Source of the DNA: Anthonomus grandis grandis
Lineage: Eukaryota; Arthropoda; Insecta; Coleoptera; Curculionidae
Direction: 5' to 3'
Length of the DNA: 64,000 nt
Assembly: GCF_022605725.1 (NCBI RefSeq)
Contig: NC_065549.1
Coordinates: 17,072,614-17,136,613, forward strand
Of this stretch, positions 45,021 to 54,544 are shown one piece after another (the first letter of the stretch is position 1; each line of letters begins with the position of its first letter). The position numbers and the translations under genes were made by a program. The notes beneath the pieces were generated by a model that saw only the letters and a list, made by a program, of their open reading frames with translations, did not search any database and was not told the DNA's origin.

Positions 45021-46430
45021 AATACACACATCGGAAAAGTCTAAGGATATTTTTATACATTGACCTTTTTTTTGAATTGTTCTGGATAAATAATAGCCGA
45101 ATTGTAGTAATTAAGACTCTTTTACTATACTAAAAAAATAACCAAAATTACAAAAATTAAAGAACTGCCTATAACTAAAATTTAAAAAAAAAGTCTACAA
45201 TTTCTTTAAAATTTTATTGTTTTGTATAATGAAAAAAAAATGTTTTTTAAATTGGATACAAAAAAAAATCTTTATAAAAAACGCAAATTAGTACAAAGTA
45301 TGACCTCCACTCTGGTTTATGACGGCTCGACATCTATTGTTCATAGAGAAAATAACGTTGTCAATGTTTTGTTGGGGTAAGTTTGCCCATTCCGCTATCA
45401 GTCGCTCCCGGAAACGAAAGGCAGTGTAAATGTCACCCATCTGTGGAGTCATTCTTCGTTGGAGCATATCCCATACATGCTCAATTGGATTAAGGTCTGG
45501 AGATTGTGCTGGCCATGGCAATACATCAATCCCCTCGTTCTCCAACCAGTCTCTCACTACGCGTGCGACATGTGGACGCGCATTATCATGCATTAGGTGG
45601 AAGTATCGGCCAACAGCGCCAGCAAACGGACGAACAACAGGTTTAAGAATGGTATCGATGTACTGCTGAGCTGTAAGGAAGCGATCTGGAAAAACGAGGT
45701 CGGTTCTACCGCCCATCATTATTCCTGCCCATTCCATAATTGTACCCCCTCTGTATGTATACACTTCCTGGATATGTCTTAACCGTTCTGCATTTCCAGA
45801 TCGTCTCCATACCCTCACTCGACGTGAATCTGGATGAAATCCAAATCTGGATTCGTCGGTGAATAAAACTGTAGCCCAATGTTCATTCCAGTTTTGATAT
45901 TCTTGGCACCATTCTTATCTCGCAGCGCGCTTGCCTCTCGAAAGAGGTGGACATCTAAGTGGCCATCGATTGTGGAGGTTGGCTTCATGGAGACGATTTC
46001 TTATAGTATCACGGCCTACGGTAATATTGTGTGCTCTCTGCAAGTTGATAACCAATTCAGGAGCTGTAATGTTAAGTTGCCTTCTAGCAGTTAAAACTAA
46101 AAATCTATGTTGAGCAGCTGTCGTAGCGCGGTTACGTCCTGGATGTTGTTCAGCTGGATTTCCAGTTTCACAAAGAAAGAGGCTACAATCTGTACCATGA
46201 ACGAAATCGAGACTACCAGAATATTTGTTGCAATATAAAAACCATGTTTTTTTTCTGTTTTGGGAAAAAATTCCTAAAATATTTGTTATCAGTGTTAAGA
46301 TTCTGTTTGTCTCACAGAAATCTACAGGATGAGCCAATCTTCAAATTTGATTTAATCACCAAAAAAAAATTTTTTGTTATAATTTTATTATTTTATAAAA
46401 ATATCCTTAGACTTTTCCGATGTGTGTATT
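45021..46430 (-). mobile_element. Tc1-like DD34E element, 1,410 bp, 37 bp TIRs and TA duplication
   Basis: Both ends read AATACACACATCGGAAAAGT followed by CTAAGGATATTTTTATA (45021-45057 and the reverse complement of 46394-46430), with TA at 45019-45020 and 46431-46432. The pair appears identical over 37 bases, so the insertion is recent. One transposase gene lies on minus. It inserted about 40 bases to the right of the older Tc1-like end at 44977. Confidence 0.93.
45288..46225 (-). pseudogene. Tc1 transposase (DD34E) with one internal stop and a degenerate N-terminus
   Basis: Minus: TAAQHRFLVLTARRQLNITA, then LQRAHNITVGRDTIRNRLHE (second helix-turn-helix), RGKRAAR, a TAA at 45917-45915, then in the same frame EYQNWNEHWATVLFTDESRF (first Asp), VWRRSGNAERLRHIQEV, GRYFHLMHDNARPHVARVVR (second Asp), WPAQSPDLNPIEHVWDMLQR (Glu), MNNRCRAVINQSGGHTLY, TAA at 45290-45288. 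From the Asp of HDN to the Glu of PIE there are 34 residues, i.e. DD34E. The first helix-turn-helix is replaced by unrelated text upstream of GNPAEQHPGRNRA, pointing to an N-terminal deletion. With one stop only, it was active not long ago. Confidence 0.9.
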
Positions 46431-46791
46431 TAAATATCTACGCATATATATCATTAGTTGGCATTTCTCAATCAGTTTTTTTAGTTCATATTTTAAAAAT
46501 ATCATAATGCATATTTCATACTACAACTTTTGCATACATTTTCTTAGGATATCTTGTATCACTCCTACAGTGCTTTTTTTTTCTTCTGGCCAAATATTAA
46601 TAATTATTAGATAAAAAACTTAAATTAAGTATCAATTAAAAACCCGTTTTAAACAAATATATCCTTTAATACCTAAAACCTAAAACATTTTTACAAAAAA
46701 AAAACAATAGAGCTACAATAAAGTAGCATCTTCTCCTGCCTCATCGACCCTCACTCCCATCTGAAACACACAAATTAGTACCAAAGCAAAT

Positions 46792-47105
46792 CTACTTTTT
46801 CAAGTTGCCAAAAGCAGAAATAACCGTACTTTTAGTTCCAGTTGCTGAAGTCGTTAAGGTAGGAGGAGCCACTAGTCCCGGTTGGTTTATCTTTACAGCG
46901 CCGCCACCGGGCATGTCCCATTTTGATTTTCTTTTATTTTTCTCATCTTCTAAGGACTTTTTGGCAACTGCAGTAAATTCTATTTTACCTTTTCGTTCTT
47001 TCTCCCGTCGATCCATGTCTGCCTTTTGAACCTTTGCTAGTTCTTCATAATAAGATTCTTTGGTCCATTTTAAAGGGTCATATATGCTTGGTGGATAATT
47101 GGTAC
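46792..47105 (-). CDS. SAP30BP: SAP30BP (HCNGP family), last coding exon
   Basis: The acceptor is TTTTGTTGTAG (AG at 47107-47106). The first two bases complete a Gly codon split with exon 2. The exon reads TNYPPSIYDPLKWTKESYYE and ELAKVQKADMDRREKERKGK, the diagnostic block of the HCNGP domain (in the family: NYP.D.FDP..W..DSYYEALAKAQK.EMDK). It then has IEFTAVAKK, KRKSKWDMPG, and a Thr/Ser-rich end TGTKSTVISAFGNLKK with TAG at 46794-46792. SAP30BP is a nuclear protein linked to the SAP30/Sin3 corepressor and, in later work, to splicing (family knowledge). A minus-strand ATTAAA at 46670-46665 may be the poly(A) signal. Confidence 0.95.
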
Positions 47106-47163
47106 CTACAACAAAATCAGTAATGTAATTTTTAAGAGATGTGAGTGTCAAAAGCTAGCCTAC

Positions 47164-47362
47164 CTAATTCATTCAGTCCACAAAATTGTATAAGTTTCTC
47201 ATATATACTGGGATTTCTGAAGTCTTTTCTTTTTTGTATTACAGCATTCATATCCATTTGTTGTGTCTGCATTTTTTCATATAATTTATTAATTTTATCC
47301 TGAAGTTCTGCTGAACAGCTTCCTGGGGGTTCTGGAGGAATTAGTAGTTCATCATCATCAAG
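47164..47362 (-). CDS. SAP30BP: SAP30BP, second coding exon
   Basis: The exon begins after TTTTTTTTAG (AG at 47364-47363) in phase 0 and ends at the donor GTAGGC (47163), leaving one base. It reads LDDDELLIPPEPPGSCSAEL, QDKINKLYEKMQTQQMDMNA and RKDFRNPSIYEKLIQFCGLN, the core HCNGP-family text (IPPEPPGxCS; MDMN; FRNPSIYEKLIQFC). The intron to exon 3 is 58 bases and the intron to exon 1 is 11.4 kb. This core is the most conserved part of the protein. Confidence 0.95.
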
Positions 47363-47364
47363 CT

Positions 47365-48055
47365 AAAAAAAATTTTAATTTGATTTTTAACCTGGATTGA
47401 CAGCTATTGACTTATAAGTTTCATATACGTATAAATCCTATATATCAGAGATATGTGAAAGAAATTTAAATCCAACAGCTACAATATAATTAAAGATAAC
47501 AAAAATATACCAAGGTTTGCCCTTCTCCTTGAAAAAGTGGATAGGCCTCGATATAGCCGATTTTCAGAGAAGAATTGGTAAACTCTTGTGGCTGAAAACT
47601 TTGACAGGTAAGTGTGATGTATTGTTTCCCCACCACTTATAATTATGATCTAAGCAAACAGTCACTGAAATAAATTGGTTATGAGCCATTAAAGAGTGGA
47701 TGTTGTTAATGTTTTTTTTTCCTTTTTGACTACAAAATGAAGTCGAATTTTTTGATACTCCAGAGGTTCTCTCTCTTTCAGTGAGATATGAGGTCAGCCA
47801 AAAAAGTAATCTAGGAGTGCTACCAAAACTGAACAGCTTTAATAATAAAAATCAAAAAAATCACTGTTTGCTTAGGGTTCTACAGAATTTATACAGAAAA
47901 TAATGAAAATCAGATCTTAGCTTAGGTATATATTAAAATGCCAGAGGTGAACAGATAGGAATAACATATTCTTGACGTCCATCTTTTAAAATCTGGAAAT
48001 ATATCATAATATCATCATTTTCATTATAGGTTCTATAAAACTTTTTAAACATGCG
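47365..48055. other. SAP30BP intron 1, 3' part, nothing recognised
   Basis: AT-rich intron sequence before the first TE. No coding or repeat signal. Confidence 0.5.
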
Positions 48056-48652
48056 GATTTCAATCTTGTCAACAATAACTTATTAGATTATAACTGAGAA
48101 ACCATCATGTCAGATTCTGTTTTAGATATCACTGGTGTTAAGTTTTATTCAGTACTATATAACTATTTTAATCAGTACAGTACTTATTAAAACAGTTATA
48201 CAGTTGAACATTATCATAAGTGGTTCTAACATTATCCCCAGTGATTCTCAAAGAAATAAAAAAACATTATAACTCAGAAAAAAATGTGCATAAATTGTAT
48301 AAGCAGAGTGGTTCTCCTTCTGCTTATATAAACTTTAATGTCTTGAGGTTGGAAGCTAGGAATCTGATCAAGGAATGTTACAATATCTATCTTACAAGAG
48401 CAGAAAATTCTATTATCAATGACAGTAAATATTTCTGTAAGTTTGTTAATTCTCAGTCTAATAATGGTAACACAAATATATTACTGCAATGTCAGTAAGA
48501 AGAGAATTTTATGTCTGTTTTGCATTTTATATTATATCTCATAACAATCTAATAAATAGGATTTCTGCATCTGTTAACAGGTATGCAGATGGTCTTGATT
48601 TCTTTTGCAGTAATTTTAAAAAATTTAAGAAATGTGCACATGATGTTATCTT
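48056..48652 (+). pseudogene. Jockey-like LINE linker fragment, target of the hAT insertion
   Basis: The plus strand reads ITGVKFYSVLYNYFNQY (48130-48180) and, one shift later, EKNVHKLYKQSGSPSAYINF, VLRLEARNLIKECYNIYLTR and NSIINDSKYFCKFVNSQSNN (48260-48470). This is the basic linker between endonuclease and polymerase in Jockey-like ORF2. After a stop at 48498 the text is unclear. A LINE-like 3' end (aataaataaataaagc) at 50792-50807, beyond the hAT element, may be its tail, with the polymerase deleted. Confidence 0.65.
48645..48652. repeat. hAT target-site duplication, left copy
   Basis: GTTATCTT here is repeated exactly at 50679-50686, flanking the hAT element. Confidence 0.93.
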
Positions 48653-50678
48653 CAGTGGCGTATCCAGGGGGGGCAAAGGGGGCAATTGCCCCCCCCCGAA
48701 AAGCTAGGGAGGAAAAACATAAAAAACATATATTGAGTTCTGCTAATAACGCAACATATTTAAGTAGTACAATACAAAACGCAATAATAAATGCATGTAA
48801 TACAAATATTTTACAAAAAATAATAGCAGAAGTAAAATCTGCAAAATATTATGCAATCTTGGCAGATGAGACAACTGATATTGCCAAAATAGAGCAGTTT
48901 GTTCTTTGCGTTCGGTACGTATGCGATAATTTATCTATTAAAGAGTCCTTTCTTCAATTTATTCCGGTAACTTCAACCACTGGGCATAATTTAACAAAAA
49001 CAATTATCGAAAATTTGACAAACTGGGGTTTAGATTTAAATAATCTTAAAGGCCAGGGTTACGATGGAGCAGCGGCAATGAGTGATCAGTTTTCGTGGGG
49101 TACAGGCTATTATAAGAAAGGAATATCCTACAGCTTTATATGTTCATTGCGTCTCACACTCCCTTAACCTTGCTATATCCGATGCATGTTCTGTCCAGGC
49201 TGTACGAAATTGCATGGGTGTTATTGAAAATGCTTACAATTTTTTTAATACTCCCAAACGTATATTTTAACTAAAAAAGTAAATGAAATGCTGGATAATG
49301 AGAGATCAAGACGAGACAGATTAAAACAACTTTGTGCTACTAGATGGGTTCAAAGACAAGATTCAGTAAGCGTAATGAGAGAGCTTTTAAATTCTGTGGT
49401 ATTGGCTTTAGAAGAAATAGCTGAGTGGCCGGACAAAGAAACGTCTACTTGTAGCAAGTTGTTACTAAACACCTTAAGTACATCAGAATTCCTCATTACT
49501 CTTTATGTAATTGAACATGTTTTTGCATTTACCACTCCGTTATCAAAGTTGCTACAATCAGTTAATATTGATTTAGGCAAAGCAATATTACTGGCTGAAG
49601 ATTGCTTAAAAGAGCTTAAAGATTTACGTCATAAAGCAGATAATAGTTTTGCAACTATTTTTGCAGAGGCAAAAAAATATATAAACAATTTATTTGGTTT
49701 AGAAATAACAAAACCACGCAGACAAAAAAATAGGGCAAATTTTGAAACTAACACAACTGAAGAATATTTCAGAATATCAATATTTATTCCGTTTTTAGAT
49801 TGCGTCTTATTACAATTAGAAGAGAGATTTGTTAAACATAAAGATATATTACAATCATTTAACTGTCTGATTTCATCAGTAAATAAGAAACTTGATAATC
49901 AACTTCAAAGTCTTAAGTATTTGGTAAATTTTTATAAAAATGATTTAGAAAATTGTTCATTTACTATGGTTTCTGCTGAACTCAAACTTTGGTATAGAAA
50001 ATTTGAAGCCTGTGCACCAGAAAAATATCCGAGCTCCGCTCTCGATGCCCTAGTAATGTGTGATTAGGATATATTTTCCAATATATTTATACTGTTAAAG
50101 ATTTTTTGTACTTTACCTGTAAGCACAGCAACCCCTGAAAGAAAACTTTCTACACTTAAATTGTTAAAAACTTACTTACGAAATACAATAAGTGAAGACA
50201 GATTAAATGGTTTAACTCTTCTGTATGTATATCCAGAAATCTCAGTTAGTGCCGAGGAAGTACTTAACGAAATGCAGCTTAAATCGAGGAAACTTGATAT
50301 TGTTATTTAGTTTTATTTGGCTTTTTTTGGTGTTTTATATAGATACCTAATTGAGTTTTGATCTTGTTTAGTTTTTTTAGGAGTCAATTTGTTTTTGTTA
50401 CTTTAGAATAATTTTTTGTTTGCCTTGTGTCTGTTTTACTATCCATATATTATATTAGTATCTTTTATTTTTCTTTATTTTTGGAGCTTTTAAATTAATA
50501 AAAGCATTTCAAAAACATGGTAATTATTTCTCCCTTCCTGATGAATAATACCATATCTCCGATAATAGGCCAACAAAATTAAGTAACATACACATACATA
50601 CATATGTAAGTATATTGTATATTAAATGGTGACAAACCATGTTGCCCCCCCCAGGAATGAATCCTGGATACGCCACTG
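48653..50678 (+). mobile_element. hAT transposon, 2,026 bp, 16 bp TIRs, exact 8 bp target duplication
   Basis: It starts CAGTGGCGTATCCAGG (48653) and ends CCTGGATACGCCACTG (50678), a perfect 16 bp inverted pair, with GTTATCTT on both sides. Just inside each end lies a G- or C-rich run next to ggcaa/ttgcc, extending the similarity. The single plus-strand gene lacks its N-terminal zinc finger, so this is an internally deleted copy. The 8 bp duplication is exact, so the insertion is recent relative to its host LINE. Confidence 0.95.
48700..50310 (+). pseudogene. hAT transposase (ZMYM1/DUF4371-like), N-terminus missing, frameshifts and one stop
   Basis: Readable blocks in order: NATYLSSTIQNAIINACNTN, YYAILADETTDIAKIEQFVL (first catalytic Asp region, DETTD), NLKGQGYDGAAAMS (second), then a shift near 49090, KEYPTALYVHCVSHSLNLAI (HCxSHxLNLA), a stop near 49270, LKQLCATRWVQRQDSVSVM (the CxTRW motif), a long helical part to 50064, TAG at 50065-50067, and VSTATPERKLSTLKLLKTYL then EDRLNGLTLLYVY, the C-terminal dimerisation block. 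The BED/TTF-type finger expected before the first block is absent: coding text begins within 50 bases of the TIR. Confidence 0.88.
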
Positions 50679-50686
50679 GTTATCTT
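50679..50686. repeat. hAT target-site duplication, right copy
   Basis: GTTATCTT, identical to 48645-48652. Confidence 0.93.
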
Positions 50687-51300
50687 AGGTTAGTTATCTA
50701 TTTCTAGATACTTAATAGTTAATAATATTATAATATTATGTATACCTATCCGGTATTATCTTGAAATGTTTATGTAAACCTTATATATAGTAATAAATAA
50801 ATAAAGCAATTTCTTTGAAATACATGATCTCATCCTCAAAACTAAAAATCCAATAGGTCACATTTATTTACTGTCACAGAGAAAAATAGACAAACCTTGA
50901 TCAGCTGTTTTGGTCATACATAGAACCACACTTGTGCAGTTTTGATTTTTCATAATTTAATACATAAAAACTAAATGTGGTTGTTGAACCTTTATAAGTT
51001 GTTGATTATGCATTATAGTTTTAGGGGCTCGGCGGCGAGTTGGTTTTGTTCATATCTAAAGGGTTGTCGTCAGAGAGTGTGTGTGGAGTCGGAGTATTCT
51101 GAATATCAATCTGTTGCCTGGGGAGTACCTCAGGGGTCGGTACTGGGACCAATACTTTTTTTCCTATATATTAATGACCTCATCCGACTTAATATCCAGG
51201 AAAAATTCACGCTCTTTGCTGACGACACCACCATTCTCTGGCATAGGTATGATACCGACTCTTTGAGAATAGCCATGTTGGCTGATCTTCAACTTATATA

Positions 51301-53522
51301 TAATAATAATAAGCCTTTATTTCCAACAGGCAACTTGCCCAATAACAGGAAACAGTTGCCAAACAATGAAAAATATAGTTAAAAAAAAACACACACAAAC
51401 AAACCTAGAAGAATGAAAAGAAAAGAAAAAGAGTAAAGTAAAGTCACATTCTCAAAAGTTATCCAAAAAATTAGAACAAATAATTATTAATATGATATAA
51501 AAACCCAATTATAAAAGTTTAACAAGATAATCACACATTCAACAAAATTAAATTAAATTAACTGCAATATACCTACTAACTATAACTTAAACACATGGGC
51601 CCTAATCCCGAGAGTAATGATCCACCAAGATATTGATAATCACATGAAACGGAGAGAAATTTATATCGCACATGTGACAGAGCCGATTAAATATAGCGCA
51701 TATTGGATATAGTGGCGATTTCAACAGGATGTTAGTATGAGGTCTTAGCAGAAAGAGTGTTAGGGGATGTCTAGCATCAAGCCTAGGCACCATGAAACGT
51801 ATACCAGAAAGAAGTACAGGACTATCAATGAACCCATTCAGTAACCTATGCAGGAATTTTACAGAGAAGATCATTCTTCTGAGATGTAATGGATGTAGAT
51901 TGAAGTGTTCCAATAGTTGCCGATGATCAAACCCTCTTACCGGATATATGCCATCCTGCCTGAAGGCCAAAAACTTAGCAAATCTACTCTGAACAGATTC
52001 AAGAAGACCAACATGATTCTGATAGAGCGGGTTCCATATAATGCAGCCAAACTCCAGTTTTGATCTCACAAAGCAACAGAAAAGCAGTTTTAATGTAGAT
52101 TCCAAAGTAAAACTCTGAGAACTTCTAATTATGAACCCAAGCCTTCTCAGGGCTGACTTGACTATGTTATTGAAGTGTGGAACGAATGTAAATTTAGAGT
52201 CAAAGGTTATACCAAGATCAGTAATTTGCTCTAATCTACTCAAAATAGTATCATTAATAAAGTAATTAAAATTTAAGGGTGTTTTTGATCTAGAGTAACT
52301 GACCACACTACACTTAGCCGCATTCAAGCCTAACCTGTTAACAGCGCACCATACCTCCAATGTATTTAGACAGTTCTGAAGAAAAACACAATCCTCCAAA
52401 CCATATACATTTAAATATAGCTTCAAATCATCGGCAAAAGCCAGCCTATGACAAGTGAGTGACTCAATCAAGTCATTTATAAAAAAACTAAACAGGAGCG
52501 GACCCAGGTTCGAGCCCTGTGGCACACCCGACGTTACGTTAAAAAGTTTCGATTTAAAGCCCTCATATTCAACATATTGAGATCTACCAATCAAGTAGAA
52601 ATGAAATAAATTAAATAATCTCCCTGAAAAACCATACTGAGTTAATTTATGCAGCAAAATATAGTGATCTATCCGATCGAAGGCTTTTTGGAAGTCGGTA
52701 TAAATAACATCGACTTGAGTATTAACATCAAGTGATTCACAGATGTGGCTAGACAGACAGGATAAGTTAGTAACACAAGATCGCCCGCTAAAAAATCCAT
52801 GCTGGTCTACAGAGATGAGTTCTTTTGCGTGACTAAATAGCGACTGATTCAGGATAATTTCGAAAATTTTTGAGAAGTTACAGAGTAATGAGATTGGCCT
52901 GTAGTTCACGATTTGATCAGAGTCCTCAGCTTTTAAAATAGGTATTATTTTAGCAGTCTTCCAAATTTCAGGGATTTGTTCTGTTGACAGTATTAAGTTG
53001 AAAATGTAGGTCAGCGGATCAGCCAGGACACCAATGCAATCTTTAACCAAAAAGCTAGGCACACCGTCTACACCAGATGTTACTTTATTTTTGAGTTTTT
53101 TACTGGCCAAAATAATCTGGGAAGCATCAACGTTGGAAATGTCAAAGTGGGGCACATTATCAGACGTCGACGAATGGTTAATGAAATTTGATTGTATAAA
53201 TGCCTCACCAAAGAACAGTGCAAAAGCATCAACTATGTCTTGTGGGTCTTTAATTACCACGTCATCGGGTAGCTTGATCATACCAGGAATCCTGGTGCCA
53301 GCCTTCTTAGAACCAATAAAATTCCAAAAGCTAGATGGGTCCAAAGAAATATTCCTTTCTGATATATACAACTTATATTCATTGCGTATTTGTAGTCTGA
53401 TAAGGCGTCTAAGAGAATGGAATTTATTTTGAAAGAATGGAGAATTGTACATTTTAAAGTCCTTGAAAGCCTTTTCTTTCCTATAAATGTTCCTAATCAA
53501 TTCTCGAGAATAATAATTTGGA
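51301..53522 (-). mobile_element. LINE (CR1/Jockey-type) inserted on minus, 5' truncated, near-duplicated target
   Basis: On minus the 3' end is AATAAAGGCTTATTATTATT at about 51320-51301, the microsatellite-type tail of such LINEs. The flanks atcttcaacttatatat (51285-51301) and atcttcttaatatat (53524-53538) look like a slightly altered target duplication. Coding starts immediately at the other end (53500), so the copy is 5' truncated and lacks its endonuclease. Confidence 0.82.
51602..53500 (-). CDS. LINE reverse transcriptase, uninterrupted 632 codons
   Basis: One open frame. A linker (residues 1-110) is followed by NKVTSGVDGVPSFLVKD, TAKIIPILKAEDSD, NYRPISLLCNFSKIFEIIL, HGFFSGRSCVTNLSC, DVIYTDFQKAFDRIDHYILL (motif A, catalytic Asp), SGVPQGSNLGPLLFSFFIND, HRLAFADDLKLYLNV (motif C, AFADD), LGITFDSKFTFVPHF, and the thumb/C-terminal part FVRSKLEFGCIIWNPLYQNH and FDHRQLLEHFNLHPLHLRRM. 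All polymerase motifs are present and there are no stops. The endonuclease is lacking because the copy is 5' truncated, so it cannot move alone but could make active polymerase if transcribed. Whether it is translated is unknown. Confidence 0.9.
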   Translation of the reverse strand: MIRNIYRKEKAFKDFKMYNSPFFQNKFHSLRRLIRLQIRNEYKLYISERNISLDPSSFWNFIGSKKAGTRIPGMIKLPDDVVIKDPQDIVDAFALFFGEAFIQSNFINHSSTSDNVPHFDISNVDASQIILASKKLKNKVTSGVDGVPSFLVKDCIGVLADPLTYIFNLILSTEQIPEIWKTAKIIPILKAEDSDQIVNYRPISLLCNFSKIFEIILNQSLFSHAKELISVDQHGFFSGRSCVTNLSCLSSHICESLDVNTQVDVIYTDFQKAFDRIDHYILLHKLTQYGFSGRLFNLFHFYLIGRSQYVEYEGFKSKLFNVTSGVPQGSNLGPLLFSFFINDLIESLTCHRLAFADDLKLYLNVYGLEDCVFLQNCLNTLEVWCAVNRLGLNAAKCSVVSYSRSKTPLNFNYFINDTILSRLEQITDLGITFDSKFTFVPHFNNIVKSALRRLGFIIRSSQSFTLESTLKLLFCCFVRSKLEFGCIIWNPLYQNHVGLLESVQSRFAKFLAFRQDGIYPVRGFDHRQLLEHFNLHPLHLRRMIFSVKFLHRLLNGFIDSPVLLSGIRFMVPRLDARHPLTLFLLRPHTNILLKSPLYPICAIFNRLCHMCDINFSPFHVIINILVDHYSRD

Positions 53523-54544
53523 AATCTTCTTAATATATGAGTGGTTCAGGGCAAATTTACTATCATTAAATCCAGAGAAGACCAAACTAATTTGTTTTAC
53601 AAATAACCATAGTCTTGATAATATTCTTATTGCTAACCGCCCTGTCCCGCCTTATTCTAACAATAAGTTTTTGGGTCTGGTGATTGACAAGGAACTTAAG
53701 TTTGAGGACCATATTCGGAGTTTCAGCAATAGGGTTTCTGCGGGTTGTGTTGCTGTTAGGGTGGGTGGCCCGGGAGCTTACCATGGGGATTGGGAGAGCC
53801 GTGTACTTTTCCCTGATTGAGTCTCATCTCAGGTATGGTGTCTGCTTTTGGGGTAGTGCAAGCAAATCTTCTACAGATGTTGTTTGTTCTACAGAAACGT
53901 GCTGTGCGTTATATATGCGGGATATCACCTAGGGAATCATGCCGACCATATTTTATCAGGGAGGGCATTCTTACAATCTACTGCCTATACATACAGGAGG
54001 TGCCTTATTTTCTCCTATCAATATAGGTTTGTCCTACAGAATCCACGATATGTCACCCGCCAGCGGAATAATTTGCGGCTTCCCATTCCAACATCTCCCT
54101 TGGTAAAGAGATCAATTTTTTATGAAGGTATAAAAATCTTTAACCACCTACCAGAGGACATTAGAGGGGCAAAATCTCTCATCAAATTTAAGTTTCTCTT
54201 GAGGAGATTTCTGAGTGGTCGAGCTTATTACTCTGTGGCTGAATATTTCAATGACAATCAGATTTTAATTAATTAAGGGAGACCTAGCTATTTTCCTAAC
54301 CTGTTTGTTTTAAATGTTTTTCTTTTTTTTATCCCTAAATCTTGAACTGTACTTAGTTAAGAAAAGTTAGATATAGTTGATTTTATTAATTAAAGAAAAA
54401 AAAAAAAAAAGGAAAAATGTAAATTTTAACTGTTTAACTTTGATTCGTCATTGTAACTTGTATTTTTAAATATGATTTTAACCTTGTAACTCTGTCTCTT
54501 TAGGATTAGGTGAAGCTTTGTTTATAACAATATTTTGTTCAAAC

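Larger units (their letters stand above)
50970..54410 (+). mobile_element. Jockey-like LINE (plus) split by a second LINE
   Basis: The left part, 50970-51300, is polymerase: SFRGSAASWFCSYLKGCRQR, WGVPQGSVLGPILFFLYIND and FTLFADDTTILWHRYDTD, ending at ADLQLIY. The right part, from 53525, resumes at LIYEWFRANLLSLNPEKTKL, NKFLGLVIDKELKFEDHIRS and, over frames, SLIESHLRYGVCFWGSAS, then SRAYYSVAEYFNDNQ. It ends with a run of A near 54391-54410. The 2.2 kb minus-strand LINE between (51301-53522) is the insertion. The 5' part of this copy (endonuclease) is missing. Confidence 0.85.

Noticed and set aside
45430..45669. 79-codon plus frame
   Set aside because: Antisense of the Tc1 DD34E transposase.
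53034..53432. 132-codon plus frame
   Set aside because: Antisense of the 632-codon reverse transcriptase.
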